The notes: generated from the letters alone by a model not told the origin. Counted from the stretch's first letter, positions 39,162 to 48,137 are shown. The stretch is 64,000 nt of DNA from Pararoseomonas baculiformis (GCF_017813395.1 NZ_JAGIZB010000019.1:1-64000); one strand, 5' to 3'. Numbers and translations are program-made.

Positions 39162-40793
39162 ATGGAAGCTCTCCCCGCCGATCCCTCCCTGCGCGACATC
39201 CGCGCCTGGCCCTTCGAGGAGGCCGCGAAGGTGGCCGACCGTGCCTCGGTGAAAGCCAAGGGGATGGCGCTGTTCGAAACGGGCTATGGGCCTTCGGGCC
39301 TGCCCCATATCGGCACCTTCGGGGAGGTGGCGCGGACCACCTGGGTGAGGCGGGCCTTCGAGCGGCTGACCGGGCTGCCGAGCCGGCTGGTGGCCTTTTC
39401 GGACGACATGGATGCGTTGCGGAAGGTGCCGGACAACGTGCCGAACCCGGAGCTGCTGCGGGCCAACCTGGGCAAGCCGGTCTCCCGGATCCCGGATCCG
39501 TTCGGGACGCATGAGAGCTACGGGGCGCATAACAACGCCCGTCTCCGGACCTTCCTGGAGGCCTTCGGCTTCGAGTTCGAGTTCGCCTCCTCGACCGACT
39601 ACTACTCCTCCGGCCGGTTCGATGAGGCGCTGCTGCGGATGCTGGCGGTGCATGAGGAGGTGCGGCAGGTGATCCTGCCGACGCTGGGGCCGGACCGGCG
39701 GGCGACCTATTCGCCCTTCCTGCCGATCCACCCCAGGACCGGGCTGGTGATGCAGGTGCCGATGGAGGAGGTGCGGCCCGATGCCGGGACGGTGGTCTGG
39801 CGCGACCCGGAGACGGGGGAGCGCTACGAGACGCCGGTCACGGGCGGGCATGTGAAGGCGCAGTGGAAGGCGGACTGGGCGCTGCGCTGGTACGCGCTGG
39901 GCGTGGATTACGAGATGTCCGGCAAGGACCTGATCGACAGCGTGAAGCTGTCCTCCCAGATCTGCCGTGTGCTGGGCGGGGAGCCGCCGGTGGGCTTCAC
40001 CTATGAGCTGTTCCTGGATGCCCAGGGGCAGAAGATCAGCAAGAGCAAGGGCAACGGGCTGACCATCGAGGAGTGGCTGACCTATGCGCCGCCCGAGAGC
40101 CTTTCGCTGTTCATGTACCAGCAGCCCGGGCGGGCGAAGCGCCTGCATTTCGATGTCATTCCCCGGGCGACCGACGAGTACCTGGCGAATGTGGAGAAGC
40201 TGCGGGTGGCCGCCGATCCGGCGAACCCGGCCTGGCACATCCATGGCGGGGCGCTGCCGAACGGGGCGGGAAGCCCGATCACCTTCACCCTGTTGCTGAA
40301 CCTGGCCGTGGCGGCGAATGCCGAGACGCCGGAGATGCTGTGGGGTTATCTGCGGCGGCACGCGCCGGAGGCGACGCCGGAAGCCTCGCCCATGCTGGCG
40401 GTGCTGGTGGAGCGGGCCTCGGCCTATTACCGGGACATGGTGAAGCCGACGAAGCGCTTCCGGCCGGCGACGCAGCCGGAGCGGGAGGCGCTGCTGCACC
40501 TCGCGCAGCTGCTTCGGGAGAACCAGGCGCGGATCGAGGCGCTGCCCGCGGCGGAGCGGCCGGGGGCCATCCAGGACCTGGTCTATGATGCCGGGCGGCG
40601 CGAGCCCTTCCTGCAGCCGGGCAAGGATCCGTCCCGCCCCGGGGTTTCGCGGGCCTGGTTCGCGGCCATCTACCAGGTGCTGCTGGGGCAGGAGGAGGGG
40701 CCGCGCTTCGGCGGCTTCGTTGCGCTCTACGGCATCCCTGAAACCGTGGCCCTGATCGAGGGCACGCTGGAACGAGGCGCCGACGCCGCATGA
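39162..40793 (+). CDS. lysS: Lysyl-tRNA synthetase, class I
   Basis: Charges tRNA-Lys. This is the class I type, with a Rossmann core, unrelated to the class II enzyme of most bacteria. The 543-residue protein has the HIGH-like [10 protein letters not shown] (47-56) and KMSKS-like KISKSKGNG. The [19 protein letters not shown] segment is typical. The start is uncertain between ATG 39162, GTG 39150 and ATG 39117. Its stop overlaps the mprF-like gene (ATGA), coupling the two. Confidence 0.93.
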   Translation: MEALPADPSLRDIRAWPFEEAAKVADRASVKAKGMALFETGYGPSGLPHIGTFGEVARTTWVRRAFERLTGLPSRLVAFSDDMDALRKVPDNVPNPELLRANLGKPVSRIPDPFGTHESYGAHNNARLRTFLEAFGFEFEFASSTDYYSSGRFDEALLRMLAVHEEVRQVILPTLGPDRRATYSPFLPIHPRTGLVMQVPMEEVRPDAGTVVWRDPETGERYETPVTGGHVKAQWKADWALRWYALGVDYEMSGKDLIDSVKLSSQICRVLGGEPPVGFTYELFLDAQGQKISKSKGNGLTIEEWLTYAPPESLSLFMYQQPGRAKRLHFDVIPRATDEYLANVEKLRVAADPANPAWHIHGGALPNGAGSPITFTLLLNLAVAANAETPEMLWGYLRRHAPEATPEASPMLAVLVERASAYYRDMVKPTKRFRPATQPEREALLHLAQLLRENQARIEALPAAERPGAIQDLVYDAGRREPFLQPGKDPSRPGVSRAWFAAIYQVLLGQEEGPRFGGFVALYGIPETVALIEGTLERGADAA

Positions 40794-42724
40794 GCTGGGC
40801 GCTGATCCGCAAGCACGGACCGACCGTCTTCGGGCTGATCCTGCTGGTGGGGGCGCTCTACGTCGTGCAGCGGGAATTCCGCAACCTGTCGGTGGCGGAT
40901 GTGGGGCTGGCGCTGGAGAACACGCCGGCCCGCCAGCTCTGGGTGGCGGGGGGGTGGACCCTCATCGCCTATGCGGTGCTGACGATCTATGACCGGCTGG
41001 GCTCGGTCTATGCGGGCAAGCCGATCTCCTATCTCCGGACGTCGCTGGCCTCCTTCTGCGCCTATACGCTGGCGCACAACCTGGGCTTTGCGGCGGTTTC
41101 AGGCGCGGCGGTGCGGTACCGCTTCTATGCGGCCTGGGGACTGACGCCGCTTGAGATCGCGAAGGTCATCGCCTTTACCTCCCTGACCTTCGGGCTGGGG
41201 GGCTTCGCGCTGGGCGGGCTGGTGCTCGTGCTGGAGCCTTCCGTTTTGCCCTGGGTGGGGGACAGCGAGGCGATCCCGGACTGGGTGGCGCAGGCGATTG
41301 GCGTGGCGATGTGGCTTATCGTGACGGCCTATGTGGTGCTGTCGCGCTTCTGGCCGCATTTCAAGATCTTCGGCCACCAGATCGACCTGCCGGGCTTCCG
41401 CATGGCCTTGGCGCAGGTGGCGCTTGCGAGCGTGGACGTGGCGGTGACGGCGGCCATCTTCTACGCGCTGCTGCCCGAGGCGCCGGGGCTGACCTTCTGG
41501 AAGTTCCTCGGGATCTATATCGCGGCCTACACCGCCGGGCTGGCGGCCAGCGTGCCGGGCGGGCTGGGCGTGTTCGACGGCTTCATCCTGCTGAGCCTGG
41601 AGCCCTACTTGCCCTCTGCCCAGGTGGTGGGGGCGGTGCTGCTGTTCCGGCTGTTCTACTACATCGTGCCCCTGTTCCTGGCCGGCGGCCTCTTCGCGGC
41701 GTTCGAGCTGAGCAACAGGCGACCCGTGATGGGGCGCATGCAGGCCGAGACGCGGGTGACGGGTGCGCTGGAGGTGCCGGTTCTCGCGGGCCTTGCGGGG
41801 CTGGGTGGGGTGGTGCTGCTTTTCGTGGGGGCCTTGCCCGCGCGGGGAACGGATATAGCCGCGTGGGGCGGGGAATGGGCGGCGCTGGCGAGCCAGTTCG
41901 CGGCTTCCATCGTCGGCTCGCTGCTGCTGGCGGTTTCCTACGGGATGCTGCGGCGGCTGCGCATCGCCTGGTGGGCGGGGCTGCTGCTGCTGCTGAACGG
42001 CGTGGCCATCCTGGTGGTGCGTGGGGATCCGTGGTGGGTGGCGGCCGGGTATCTCGGGACCGCGCTGTTCCTGACGGCGATGCGCCACGCCTTCTACCGG
42101 GATGCGCGGCTGACGGGGGAGCCGCTGACGGGGTCCCGCGTCTTCTCGCTGGCGGCGGGGGTGATCTGCGGGCTGACCCTGGCTGCGCTGGCCTATCAGG
42201 GCCGGGTTTCCGCGGCCGCGACCTGGGTGGAGGTGGTGACGGAGCCGGGGACGCCGGCGCCGCTGCGCTTCGCCGTTGCGGTAGCGGTGGCGCTGCTTCT
42301 CTTCGCCACCTTCCGCTTGCTTCGCCCGGCGCGGATCCGCGCCGAGGACTATGACGAATCGGCGCAGGCACGGCTGATGGCGCTCGGGGCGCGGGTGCCG
42401 CCCCATGCGGATGGGGTGGTTTTCGCCGATGGCGGGCGGGCGGGTTTCGCCTTCCGCCGGCTGGAAGGCGTGTGGGTGGCGGAAGGCGACCCGGGTGGCT
42501 CGCCGGAGGCGCGGATCAACGCGATCTGGCGGTTTCGGGACTTGTGCGACGTGGCCGGGGTGGCGCCGGCCTTCACACATGTCGGGCAGCACATGCTGCG
42601 GGCCTATGAGCAGGCTGGAATGGCGGCCGTGACCATGCCGAACGGGACGGTGATGGCCCTTTCCGGGGACCGGGATCCCCAGGCGGTGTTGCGCCTTCTG
42701 GCGAGCGGGGCGGCGGGGGACTGA
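40790..42724 (+). CDS. MprF-like lipid flippase with shortened C-terminal synthase domain
   Basis: A 644-residue membrane protein. The N-terminal part (about 1-320) is the UPF0104/MprF flippase with [21 protein letters not shown] and [19 protein letters not shown]; total hydrophobic helices number about 13-14, to residue 515. After [14 protein letters not shown] the cytosolic domain matches only the first part of the lysyl-phosphatidylglycerol synthase fold ([43 protein letters not shown]). The usual second half, with the LGEEA-type motif and lysyl-transfer site, is missing; full MprF is about 840-870 residues. It overlaps class I lysS, which would supply Lys-tRNA. Confidence 0.8.
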   Translation: MSWALIRKHGPTVFGLILLVGALYVVQREFRNLSVADVGLALENTPARQLWVAGGWTLIAYAVLTIYDRLGSVYAGKPISYLRTSLASFCAYTLAHNLGFAAVSGAAVRYRFYAAWGLTPLEIAKVIAFTSLTFGLGGFALGGLVLVLEPSVLPWVGDSEAIPDWVAQAIGVAMWLIVTAYVVLSRFWPHFKIFGHQIDLPGFRMALAQVALASVDVAVTAAIFYALLPEAPGLTFWKFLGIYIAAYTAGLAASVPGGLGVFDGFILLSLEPYLPSAQVVGAVLLFRLFYYIVPLFLAGGLFAAFELSNRRPVMGRMQAETRVTGALEVPVLAGLAGLGGVVLLFVGALPARGTDIAAWGGEWAALASQFAASIVGSLLLAVSYGMLRRLRIAWWAGLLLLLNGVAILVVRGDPWWVAAGYLGTALFLTAMRHAFYRDARLTGEPLTGSRVFSLAAGVICGLTLAALAYQGRVSAAATWVEVVTEPGTPAPLRFAVAVAVALLLFATFRLLRPARIRAEDYDESAQARLMALGARVPPHADGVVFADGGRAGFAFRRLEGVWVAEGDPGGSPEARINAIWRFRDLCDVAGVAPAFTHVGQHMLRAYEQAGMAAVTMPNGTVMALSGDRDPQAVLRLLASGAAGD

Positions 42725-42733
42725 ACCGGCGGC

Positions 42734-43369
42734 CTATTGGCTGGCCCAGACGATGCGGTGCATCCAGGTCAGCTCCTCGAGGTCGAAGCTGTAATTGGGA
42801 TGGGCTGGGTTAAGGCTGGCGAGCTCGATCCGCTTGGCGGACTGGCGGAGCAGTTCCTTCGCCATGACCTCTCCGCCCCGGGTGCGGACCACCACGCGGT
42901 CTCCGCGCCGGACCGGGGCGCTGGGCGAGACGATGATGACATCCCCGTCCCGGAACACAGGTTCCATCGAGTCTCCGCTGATTTCCAGCGCATAGGCGTT
43001 GGGATCGCCGACTTCGGGCAGGCTGATCTCGTCCCAGCCGCCGCCGACGGGGTAGCCGCCATCGTCGAAATAGCCGGAGCTGCCGGCCTGGGCGAGGCCG
43101 ATCAGGGGAATGCGGCGGCTGGGGCGGGCGGCGGGGCGGATATTGCCGGTGATGAGGCTGGCGAATTCATCCATGCCGGCACCCGTGGCGGCGAGCACCT
43201 TGGCCACGCTTTCCGTCGAGGGCCAGCGCGCCCGCCCATCGGGCCCGATCCGCTTGGACGGGTTGAAGGCCGTGGGGTCGAGCCCTGCCTTGCGGGCGAG
43301 TCCCGAGGCCGAGAGGCCGTTCTCCGCCGCCAGGGCATCGAGTGCACGCCAGATGTCGCTGTGCTGCAT
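42734..43369 (-). CDS. LexA-like S24 peptidase repressor
   Basis: A 211-residue repressor with an N-terminal helix-turn-helix domain (about 5-60, ASGLARKAGLDPTAFN) and a C-terminal S24/LexA autoprotease domain. The catalytic serine is S134 (SGDSMEPVF), the lysine is K171 (VMAKEL), and LAQAGSSGYF offers an Ala-Gly cleavage bond (95-96). It is divergent from the phage cassette across a 124-base region holding an SOS box. By family it should repress its own and neighbouring promoters and be inactivated by RecA-stimulated self-cleavage. Confidence 0.88.
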   Translation of the reverse strand: MQHSDIWRALDALAAENGLSASGLARKAGLDPTAFNPSKRIGPDGRARWPSTESVAKVLAATGAGMDEFASLITGNIRPAARPSRRIPLIGLAQAGSSGYFDDGGYPVGGGWDEISLPEVGDPNAYALEISGDSMEPVFRDGDVIIVSPSAPVRRGDRVVVRTRGGEVMAKELLRQSAKRIELASLNPAHPNYSFDLEELTWMHRIVWASQ

Positions 43370-43427
43370 GGCTCCAGTTTATAGGCGAGGAGTCTGTGGG
43401 CAACAGGAATTACATCTCAGATTGGGC

Positions 43428-43456
43428 TTGACGGTCACAACGGCGTGGGTTGATGT
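43428..43456 (+). promoter_or_regulatory. Possible promoter of the phage cassette
   Basis: TTGACG (43428-43433), 17-base spacer, TGATGT (43451-43456). The -35 is good and the -10 weak. It overlaps the SOS box by two bases, so a bound LexA-type repressor would block it. Confidence 0.45.
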
Positions 43457-43469
43457 TCGCGCTTCGTTC
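43455..43469. promoter_or_regulatory. Alphaproteobacterial SOS (LexA) box
   Basis: GTTC, seven bases (GCGCTTC), GTTC: an exact match to the GTTC-N7-GTTC LexA site of alphaproteobacteria. It lies 24 bases before the first phage gene and 86 bases before the divergent S24 repressor start. Confidence 0.75.
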
Positions 43470-43493
43470 ACAACCGGCGAGGATCAGCCCCCG

Positions 43494-43940
43494 ATGACCC
43501 GTCCCATTTCCGGTGCGCTCCGCACCACAACACCGGCCTTGTCGAGTCTCGACAGGGTGCAGCCCTTCAGCGATGCCGAGGAGGCGTGGTTCTGGACCAT
43601 GGCCGCGCTGGTCGCGCGGCGCGACGGCGCGCGCATCGTCTCCGGCCGCGGGTTGGTGGCGCGGCCCTGCGAGCCCGACGATGTGGTGAAGTGCCTGGAC
43701 CGCCTGTACCGGCACCGGCGCATCGACCTTGCCCATGCGCGGATCATGTGGATCTGGGGAGAGCGGGGCGTCGCGCCCGATCCGGGCGTGCTGCGTGAAC
43801 GTGGCGACCACCGGCTCTGGCGCGAGGCGATGGAGCGGCTGGATTGGCCGCTGCGGGTGAAGGGGATCGTGGCGGGGCGGGAGCCGCGCGAGGCCGGCGA
43901 GCCGGGCGTTCTGCCCTTCGCCGCGCCGCGGACGCCCTGA
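43494..43940 (+). CDS. Phage-associated hypothetical protein
   Basis: A 148-residue basic protein, first in the cassette. Residues 25-115 form a compact helical region (EEAWFWTMAALVARRDGAR, RPCEPDDVVKCLDRLYRHRRIDLAHARIMWIWGERG) ending in WREAMERLDWPLRVKGIV. I recall similar small proteins next to podoviral connector genes in alphaproteobacteria, but know no function. The abundance of Arg and Trp and the position after the promoter would fit a regulatory or nucleic-acid-binding role; this is a guess. Confidence 0.7.
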   Translation: MTRPISGALRTTTPALSSLDRVQPFSDAEEAWFWTMAALVARRDGARIVSGRGLVARPCEPDDVVKCLDRLYRHRRIDLAHARIMWIWGERGVAPDPGVLRERGDHRLWREAMERLDWPLRVKGIVAGREPREAGEPGVLPFAAPRTP

Positions 43941-43954
43941 GCCGGGAGACGCCC

Positions 43955-44473
43955 ATGATCTCGGCACCGATCGTGCCGGCCCCAGACCTGCTGGCCGCCG
44001 CTCCGGGATACCGGGGCGGCGGTGGCGTTTCCGGGGCCGGGCACCGGCGCGTGGCGGAGTCGCGGCCGCAGCGCCTCTGGATTGCTTTTGGCGGCGGCGC
44101 GGACCAGGGCTGGATGCGGCTGCTGCGGCCGGGCTTCCGGCACTGCTTCGCGGCGCTGCGCGACGAGGACGGGTGGACGGTGCTGGATCCGCTCTCCGGA
44201 CGCTTGCTGGTGACGCGGCTGGCAGTGGATGCCGGGTTCGACCTGCCGGGCTTCTGGCGGCGTGCAGGGTGCCGTGTGCTTGGTCCCTACCGGCCGGGCT
44301 CGCCGGCGCGGGCCTGGCCTGCGGTCGCGCCTTTTTCCTGCGTGTCGCTGTGCCGGGCGTTGCTGGGGCCCTGCGCCCCTTTCGCGCTGACGCCCTATGG
44401 CTTTTACCGAGCCATGGAGAAAATTCCGCATAAACAGGAAAATGTTCTTGACGACGGCGGGATGATCGGATAG
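43955..44473 (+). CDS. Phage-associated protein, possible permuted papain-like fold
   Basis: A 172-residue protein, 14 bases after the previous gene. LWIAFGGG precedes a conserved histidine-cysteine (PGFRHCFAALRDEDGWTVLDPL), and later PFSCVSLCRALLG and TPYGFYRAM. A histidine in the first half, an aspartate in the WTVLDP turn and a cysteine at the start of a late helix are arranged as in circularly permuted NlpC/papain-like proteins. Catalysis is inference. Its last codons contain the next promoter. Confidence 0.65.
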   Translation: MISAPIVPAPDLLAAAPGYRGGGGVSGAGHRRVAESRPQRLWIAFGGGADQGWMRLLRPGFRHCFAALRDEDGWTVLDPLSGRLLVTRLAVDAGFDLPGFWRRAGCRVLGPYRPGSPARAWPAVAPFSCVSLCRALLGPCAPFALTPYGFYRAMEKIPHKQENVLDDGGMIG

Positions 44474-44476
44474 AAC
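44448..44476 (+). promoter_or_regulatory. Sigma-70 promoter before the portal gene
   Basis: TTGACG (44448-44453), exactly 17 bases, TAGAAC (44471-44476), inside the 3' end of the preceding gene. A start near 44483 would give a leader of about 180 bases before the portal gene. Confidence 0.65.
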
Positions 44477-44534
44477 CCCTCTCGTCAACGGGCGAGTTGC
44501 GCCTGGTGGCCTTCCTCCCCGATCCCAGGATTTC

Positions 44535-44570
44535 AGGCCCGGCCCGGACCCTTCCGGTGCCGGGCCTTTG
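44535..44570 (+). terminator. Terminator hairpin in the portal leader
   Basis: AGGCCCGGC (44535-44543) pairs with GCCGGGCCT (44559-44567), with inner CCGGA/TCCGG, followed by TTTGCTT at 44566-44572. It lies between the 44448 promoter and the portal gene, so transcripts would end here unless read through; a stand-alone RNA of about 88 bases is possible. Confidence 0.7.
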
Positions 44571-44663
44571 CTTGTCCGGGCCGGGGCATCCGAGAGCAGG
44601 AGCGAGCCGGCGCATGGGCGATTGCACCACTTCCCCGCCGCACCCCGAGGGAGGGGTTGGGGC

Positions 44664-46103
44664 ATGACGCCGGAGGAGATCCTGGCCCGCGCCGAGCGCG
44701 CGCTGGAGCGCCGCCGCCCCTGGGAGGGCGTGTGGCGCGACTGCTACGAGCATGTGCTGGCGAGCACGCCGGGCACCGGCGGCCCTGCGCTGCATGACGG
44801 CACGGCCGCGGATGCGGCGGAAAACCTGGCGGCCTCGTTGCTGGCGGAGCTGACCCCGCCCTGGTCGCGCTGGTTCGGGCTGGCGCCGGTGGACGAGGCG
44901 GCTGATCCTGCCCTGGCCGCCGTGTTGGAGCGGGCAGCGGAGGTGCTGCAGGGGCATCTGGACAGGTCCAATTTCGCGCAGGAGATGCACCAGGCCTTCC
45001 TCGACCTTGTGGTGGCCGGCACCGGCGTGGTGTTGGTTGAGGAGGCTCCGCCGGGCGAGGCCTCGGCGCTGCGCTTCACCGCCGTGCCGCTGCGCGAGGC
45101 GGTGCTGGAGGAAGGAGCTTCCGGACGGCTGGACACGATTTTCCGGCTGCTCCGGATGACGGCGGACGGGATCATCGGGCGCTACCCCAGCGCGGTGCTG
45201 CCGCCGGACCTGTTCCGGGCCGATGATCCAGAGGCGGCGCAGCGCGTGATCGAGGTGGTCTGGCCCGGCCGTGGCGGCCCACGCTACGCGGCGGTGCTGG
45301 AGCGGGACGGGCGCGCCCTGCCGCTGGCCGAGGGACGCTTTGAGGAATGCCCGTTCCTGGCTTTCCGATGGATGAAGGTGCCGGGCGAAACCTATGGGCG
45401 CGGGCCGGTGATGAAGGCGCTGCCGGATATCCGTACCGCGAACAAGGTGGTGGAGCTGGTGTTGAAGAACGCCTCCATCGCCGCGACCGGCATCTGGCAG
45501 GCCGATGACGACGGGGTGCTGAATCCCGCGACGGTGCGGCTGGAGCCGGGTTCCATCATCCCGAAAGCGGTGGGCTCCTCGGGGCTGACGCCGCTGAAGG
45601 CGGCGGGCTCCTTCGACGTGTCGCAGCTTGTTCTCTCGGACATGAGGGAGCGCATCCGCGCGGCGCTGCTGGCGGACCGGCTCTCGGCGCCGCAGCGCGC
45701 GAGCATGACGGCGACGGAGGTGCTGGAGCGCAGCGGGGAAACCGCGCGGCTGCTGGGTGCCACCTATGGCCGGCTGCAGGCGGAGTTGCTGACGCCGCTG
45801 GTGGCGCGCTGCCTCTCCATCCTGCGCCGCCGCGGGGAGGTGCCGCCCATCCTGCTGGACGGGCAGGAGGCGCGCATCGCCTACCAGTCGCCGCTGGCCC
45901 GGGTGCAGGGCCGGGCGGATGCGGCGAACACGATGCTGTTCCTGCAGGCCGTCGCGGCGCTGGGGCCCGCGGCCTCCGCCGTGGTCGATCTTCCCGCGGC
46001 GGCGCGGCACCTCGCCCGCACGCTTTCCGCGCCGGCCGCGATCCTCGCGCCCCCGGCCATCGCCGCCACGCCGGCACCCCTGGAGGAGCAACGCATCGGA
46101 TGA
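44664..46103 (+). CDS. Podovirus head-tail connector (portal) protein, T7 gp8-like
   Basis: Forms the dodecameric portal through which DNA is packaged. The 479-residue protein has the family start (RRPWEGVWRDCYEHVL), DGTAADAAENLAASLLAELTPPWSRWFGL, the central SNFAQEMHQAFLDLVVAGTGVVLVEE, YGRGPVMKALPDIRTANKVVELVLKNASIA and a C-terminal ATEVLERSGETARLLGATYGRLQAELLTPLV. It is a little shorter than T7 gp8 (about 536). Its stop overlaps the scaffold gene. Confidence 0.9.
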   Translation: MTPEEILARAERALERRRPWEGVWRDCYEHVLASTPGTGGPALHDGTAADAAENLAASLLAELTPPWSRWFGLAPVDEAADPALAAVLERAAEVLQGHLDRSNFAQEMHQAFLDLVVAGTGVVLVEEAPPGEASALRFTAVPLREAVLEEGASGRLDTIFRLLRMTADGIIGRYPSAVLPPDLFRADDPEAAQRVIEVVWPGRGGPRYAAVLERDGRALPLAEGRFEECPFLAFRWMKVPGETYGRGPVMKALPDIRTANKVVELVLKNASIAATGIWQADDDGVLNPATVRLEPGSIIPKAVGSSGLTPLKAAGSFDVSQLVLSDMRERIRAALLADRLSAPQRASMTATEVLERSGETARLLGATYGRLQAELLTPLVARCLSILRRRGEVPPILLDGQEARIAYQSPLARVQGRADAANTMLFLQAVAALGPAASAVVDLPAAARHLARTLSAPAAILAPPAIAATPAPLEEQRIG

Positions 46104-46843
46104 GTGAGAACCTGCTGGAGGTGGAGGCCGAGGCCAGGGCGGAGCTGCCACCTGTGACCGCGGCGCGGCCGGAGGACGTGCCGGAGAAGTTCTGGGATGC
46201 CGAGCGCGGGGCACTGCGCGTGGAGGCGCTTCTCAAGTCCTATCGCGAGCTGGAGCGCAAGCTCTCCGCGCGCTTCGCGCCGCCGGGCGATGATGCCCCG
46301 GAGGAGGAGCGGCTGCGCTTCCGGCGCGCCATCGGCGTGCCCGACAGCGCGGAGGAGTACTGCGTGGAGCCGAGGCATGCGCTGGTGGGGCCGGACGTGG
46401 AGGTGAATGCCGCCTTTCACCGTGCGGGCTTTACCCCGGCCCAGGTGCAGCTGGCCTATGATCTGGCGGCCGAGCGGCTGCTGCCGATCGTGGCCGAAGC
46501 GGCCGCCCAGTTCGAGGCGGAGCGGCAGCGGGATCGGCTGCGGAGCGAATTCGGCGGCGAGGAGCGGTACCGGCGCACAGCGCGGCAGATCGCCGCCTGG
46601 GGCCGCGCGAACCTGCCTGAGGAGGTGATGGGGGCTCTTTCCACCACCGCTGAAGGGGTGATCACGCTGCACCGCATGATGGAGCGGGGCGAGCCAGGCC
46701 TGGCGCGCCAGGCGGAGGCGCCGGAGGCGGCGGACGAGGCCGCGCTCCGCCGGATGATGCGGGATCCGCGCTACTGGCGATCCCGCGAGCCCGATTTCGT
46801 GAAGCGCGTGACCGAGGGCTTCCGGCGCCTCACGACAGGGTGA
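46100..46843 (+). CDS. Capsid assembly scaffolding protein, T7 gp9-like
   Basis: A 247-residue acidic, mostly helical protein. VPEKFWDAERGALRVEALLKSYRELERKL is the usual N-terminal signature of podoviral scaffolds. The C-terminal DPRYWRSREPDFVKRVTEGFRRL is basic and should bind the capsid protein. It directs shell assembly and leaves before maturation. It overlaps the portal gene by four bases. Confidence 0.85.
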   Translation: MSENLLEVEAEARAELPPVTAARPEDVPEKFWDAERGALRVEALLKSYRELERKLSARFAPPGDDAPEEERLRFRRAIGVPDSAEEYCVEPRHALVGPDVEVNAAFHRAGFTPAQVQLAYDLAAERLLPIVAEAAAQFEAERQRDRLRSEFGGEERYRRTARQIAAWGRANLPEEVMGALSTTAEGVITLHRMMERGEPGLARQAEAPEAADEAALRRMMRDPRYWRSREPDFVKRVTEGFRRLTTG

Positions 46844-47016
46844 TGCAATTCCTTCAATCAGGCATTCAGGAATCTCCGCTAAGGTTCTGAAACCCGAGTC
46901 GGGTCATCGCGTTTTTCCGATGCCTCACTGCGACGGGCGGTCACTGACTGCATCCCCCCAAAGGGTGACCCCCGTTCGCCGCCGGACCCGCATCCCCCCT
47001 CGTGCGGTCCGGCCAC

Positions 47017-47072
47017 GGGGGCGGGTGGCACCCCTACTATCCCCCTGGTGCCGCCCGCCCCCGTTTTCTTTT
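47017..47072 (+). terminator. Strong terminator before the capsid gene (first)
   Basis: GGGGGCGGGTGGCACC (47017-47032) pairs with GGTGCCGCCCGCCCCC (47047-47062), 16 pairs with one G-U, followed by the T-rich GTTTTCTTTT. One of the strongest hairpins in the window. Confidence 0.85.
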
Positions 47073-47077
47073 CTGAA

Positions 47078-47109
47078 GGCCCCTCCGCCCCGGCGGATGG
47101 GGCCTTTTT
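47078..47109 (+). terminator. Strong terminator before the capsid gene (second)
   Basis: GGCCCCTCCGCC (47078-47089) pairs with GGCGGATGGGGCC (47092-47104) with one bulged base, then TTTTT (47105-47109). Only a few bases follow the first terminator. Confidence 0.88.
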
Positions 47110-47273
47110 CGTTTCCACCTCTCCCGGCGTGAACAACCTGCCTGGCCCAGCGGGCCGGGCATGCGCGCGCCGTTCCGCGAGCCGCCCGGCCCCGGAGCCA
47201 GGAATGGCCCCGCGCCAACCGGGCGGCCGCATCCCACCAGCAGCGCCGAAACCCATTCCGAAGGAGGACCTGC

Positions 47274-48107
47274 GTGTCCGCCACGATCGACCAGGCTTTC
47301 GTCAAGCAGTTCCAGGCCGAGGTGCATGAGGCCTTCCAGCGCCAGGGCAGCAAGCTGCGCCCGACGGTGCGTTCCAAGACCGGCGTTCATGGCGCCTCCA
47401 CCGTCTTCCCCCGCGTGGGCAAGGGCGTTGCCGCGGCCAAGGCGCGCAACGGCGTCGTGCCGGTGATGAACCTCGACTACTCCGCGGTCGAGTGCTTCCT
47501 GCAGGATTACTATGCGGGCGAGTGGGTCGATAAGCTCGACGAGATCAAGACCAACCTGGACGAGCGCGCGGTGGTGGCGAATGCCGGTGCCTATGCGCTG
47601 GGCCGCAAGACGGACGAGCTGATCATCGCCGCGCTCGACACCGCGACGCAGGAGGCCGTGGGCAGCGCGGCCGGCACGACGGATACAGATGGGCTGACCC
47701 GGGCGAAGGTGCTGCTGGCCTTCGAGAAGCTGGGCGCCGCCGATGTGCCGGATGACGGCAACCGCTTCGCGGTGGTGGGCTGGAAGCAGTGGAGCCAGCT
47801 GCTGCAGATCGAGGAATTCGCCAATGCCCAGTATGTCGGCGATGCGGACCTGCCCTGGAAAGGCATGCAGGCCAAGCGCTGGCTCGGCGCGCTGTGGATG
47901 CCGCATTCCGGCCTGACCAGGAGCGGCAACCTGCGCTTCTGCTACTTCTATCACCGCACCGCGATCGGCCATGCGGTGGCGCAGGACGTGACCACCGACA
48001 TCACCTGGCATGGCGACCGCGCGGCGCATTTCGTGAACAACATGATGAGCCAGGGCGCCGTGCTGGTCGACGATGCGGGCATCGTGCGGATGCGCGCGGC
48101 GGAGTGA
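47274..48107 (+). CDS. Major capsid protein (podovirus)
   Basis: A 277-residue protein forming the head shell. It has the N-arm region FVKQFQAEVHEAFQRQGSKLRPTV, an E-loop-like segment (about 45-75), the spine and P-domain (LDEIKTNLDERAVVANAGAYALGRKTDELIIAAL) and the conserved FAVVGWKQWSQLLQ and TDITWHGDRAAHFVNNMMSQGAVLVDDAGI at the end. GTG 47274 follows a perfect AAGGAGG six bases upstream, suggesting strong translation. Insulated by terminators on both sides. Confidence 0.88.
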   Translation: MSATIDQAFVKQFQAEVHEAFQRQGSKLRPTVRSKTGVHGASTVFPRVGKGVAAAKARNGVVPVMNLDYSAVECFLQDYYAGEWVDKLDEIKTNLDERAVVANAGAYALGRKTDELIIAALDTATQEAVGSAAGTTDTDGLTRAKVLLAFEKLGAADVPDDGNRFAVVGWKQWSQLLQIEEFANAQYVGDADLPWKGMQAKRWLGALWMPHSGLTRSGNLRFCYFYHRTAIGHAVAQDVTTDITWHGDRAAHFVNNMMSQGAVLVDDAGIVRMRAAE

Positions 48108-48137
48108 TGGCCCGCTTGCGCCCGGGCGCGTGACATA

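Larger units (their letters stand above)
46844..47273. other. Non-coding region before the capsid gene
   Basis: These 430 bases separate scaffold and capsid genes. They hold a perfect 13-base dyad ACCCGAGTCGGGT (46892-46904), a 10-bp hairpin CCGGACC.CGCA/TGCGGTCCGG near 46983-47012, and two terminators (separate entries). An open frame at 46920-47132 has no ribosome-binding site or recognisable product. I see no good sigma-70 promoter between the terminators and the capsid start. Confidence 0.6.

Noticed and set aside
42725-42733. A frameshifted continuation of the mprF-like gene past its stop
   Set aside because: The convergent S24 repressor gene begins its stop ten bases later and fills the downstream sequence, so the missing synthase half is not present in another frame.
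43410-46214. Minus-strand open frame opposite the portal gene
   Set aside because: Arg/Pro/Ala-rich shadow without ribosome-binding site; the plus strand has the portal protein.
46920-47132. Possible small gene between scaffold and capsid
   Set aside because: No ribosome-binding site, Pro/Arg-rich translation, and it covers two terminators.
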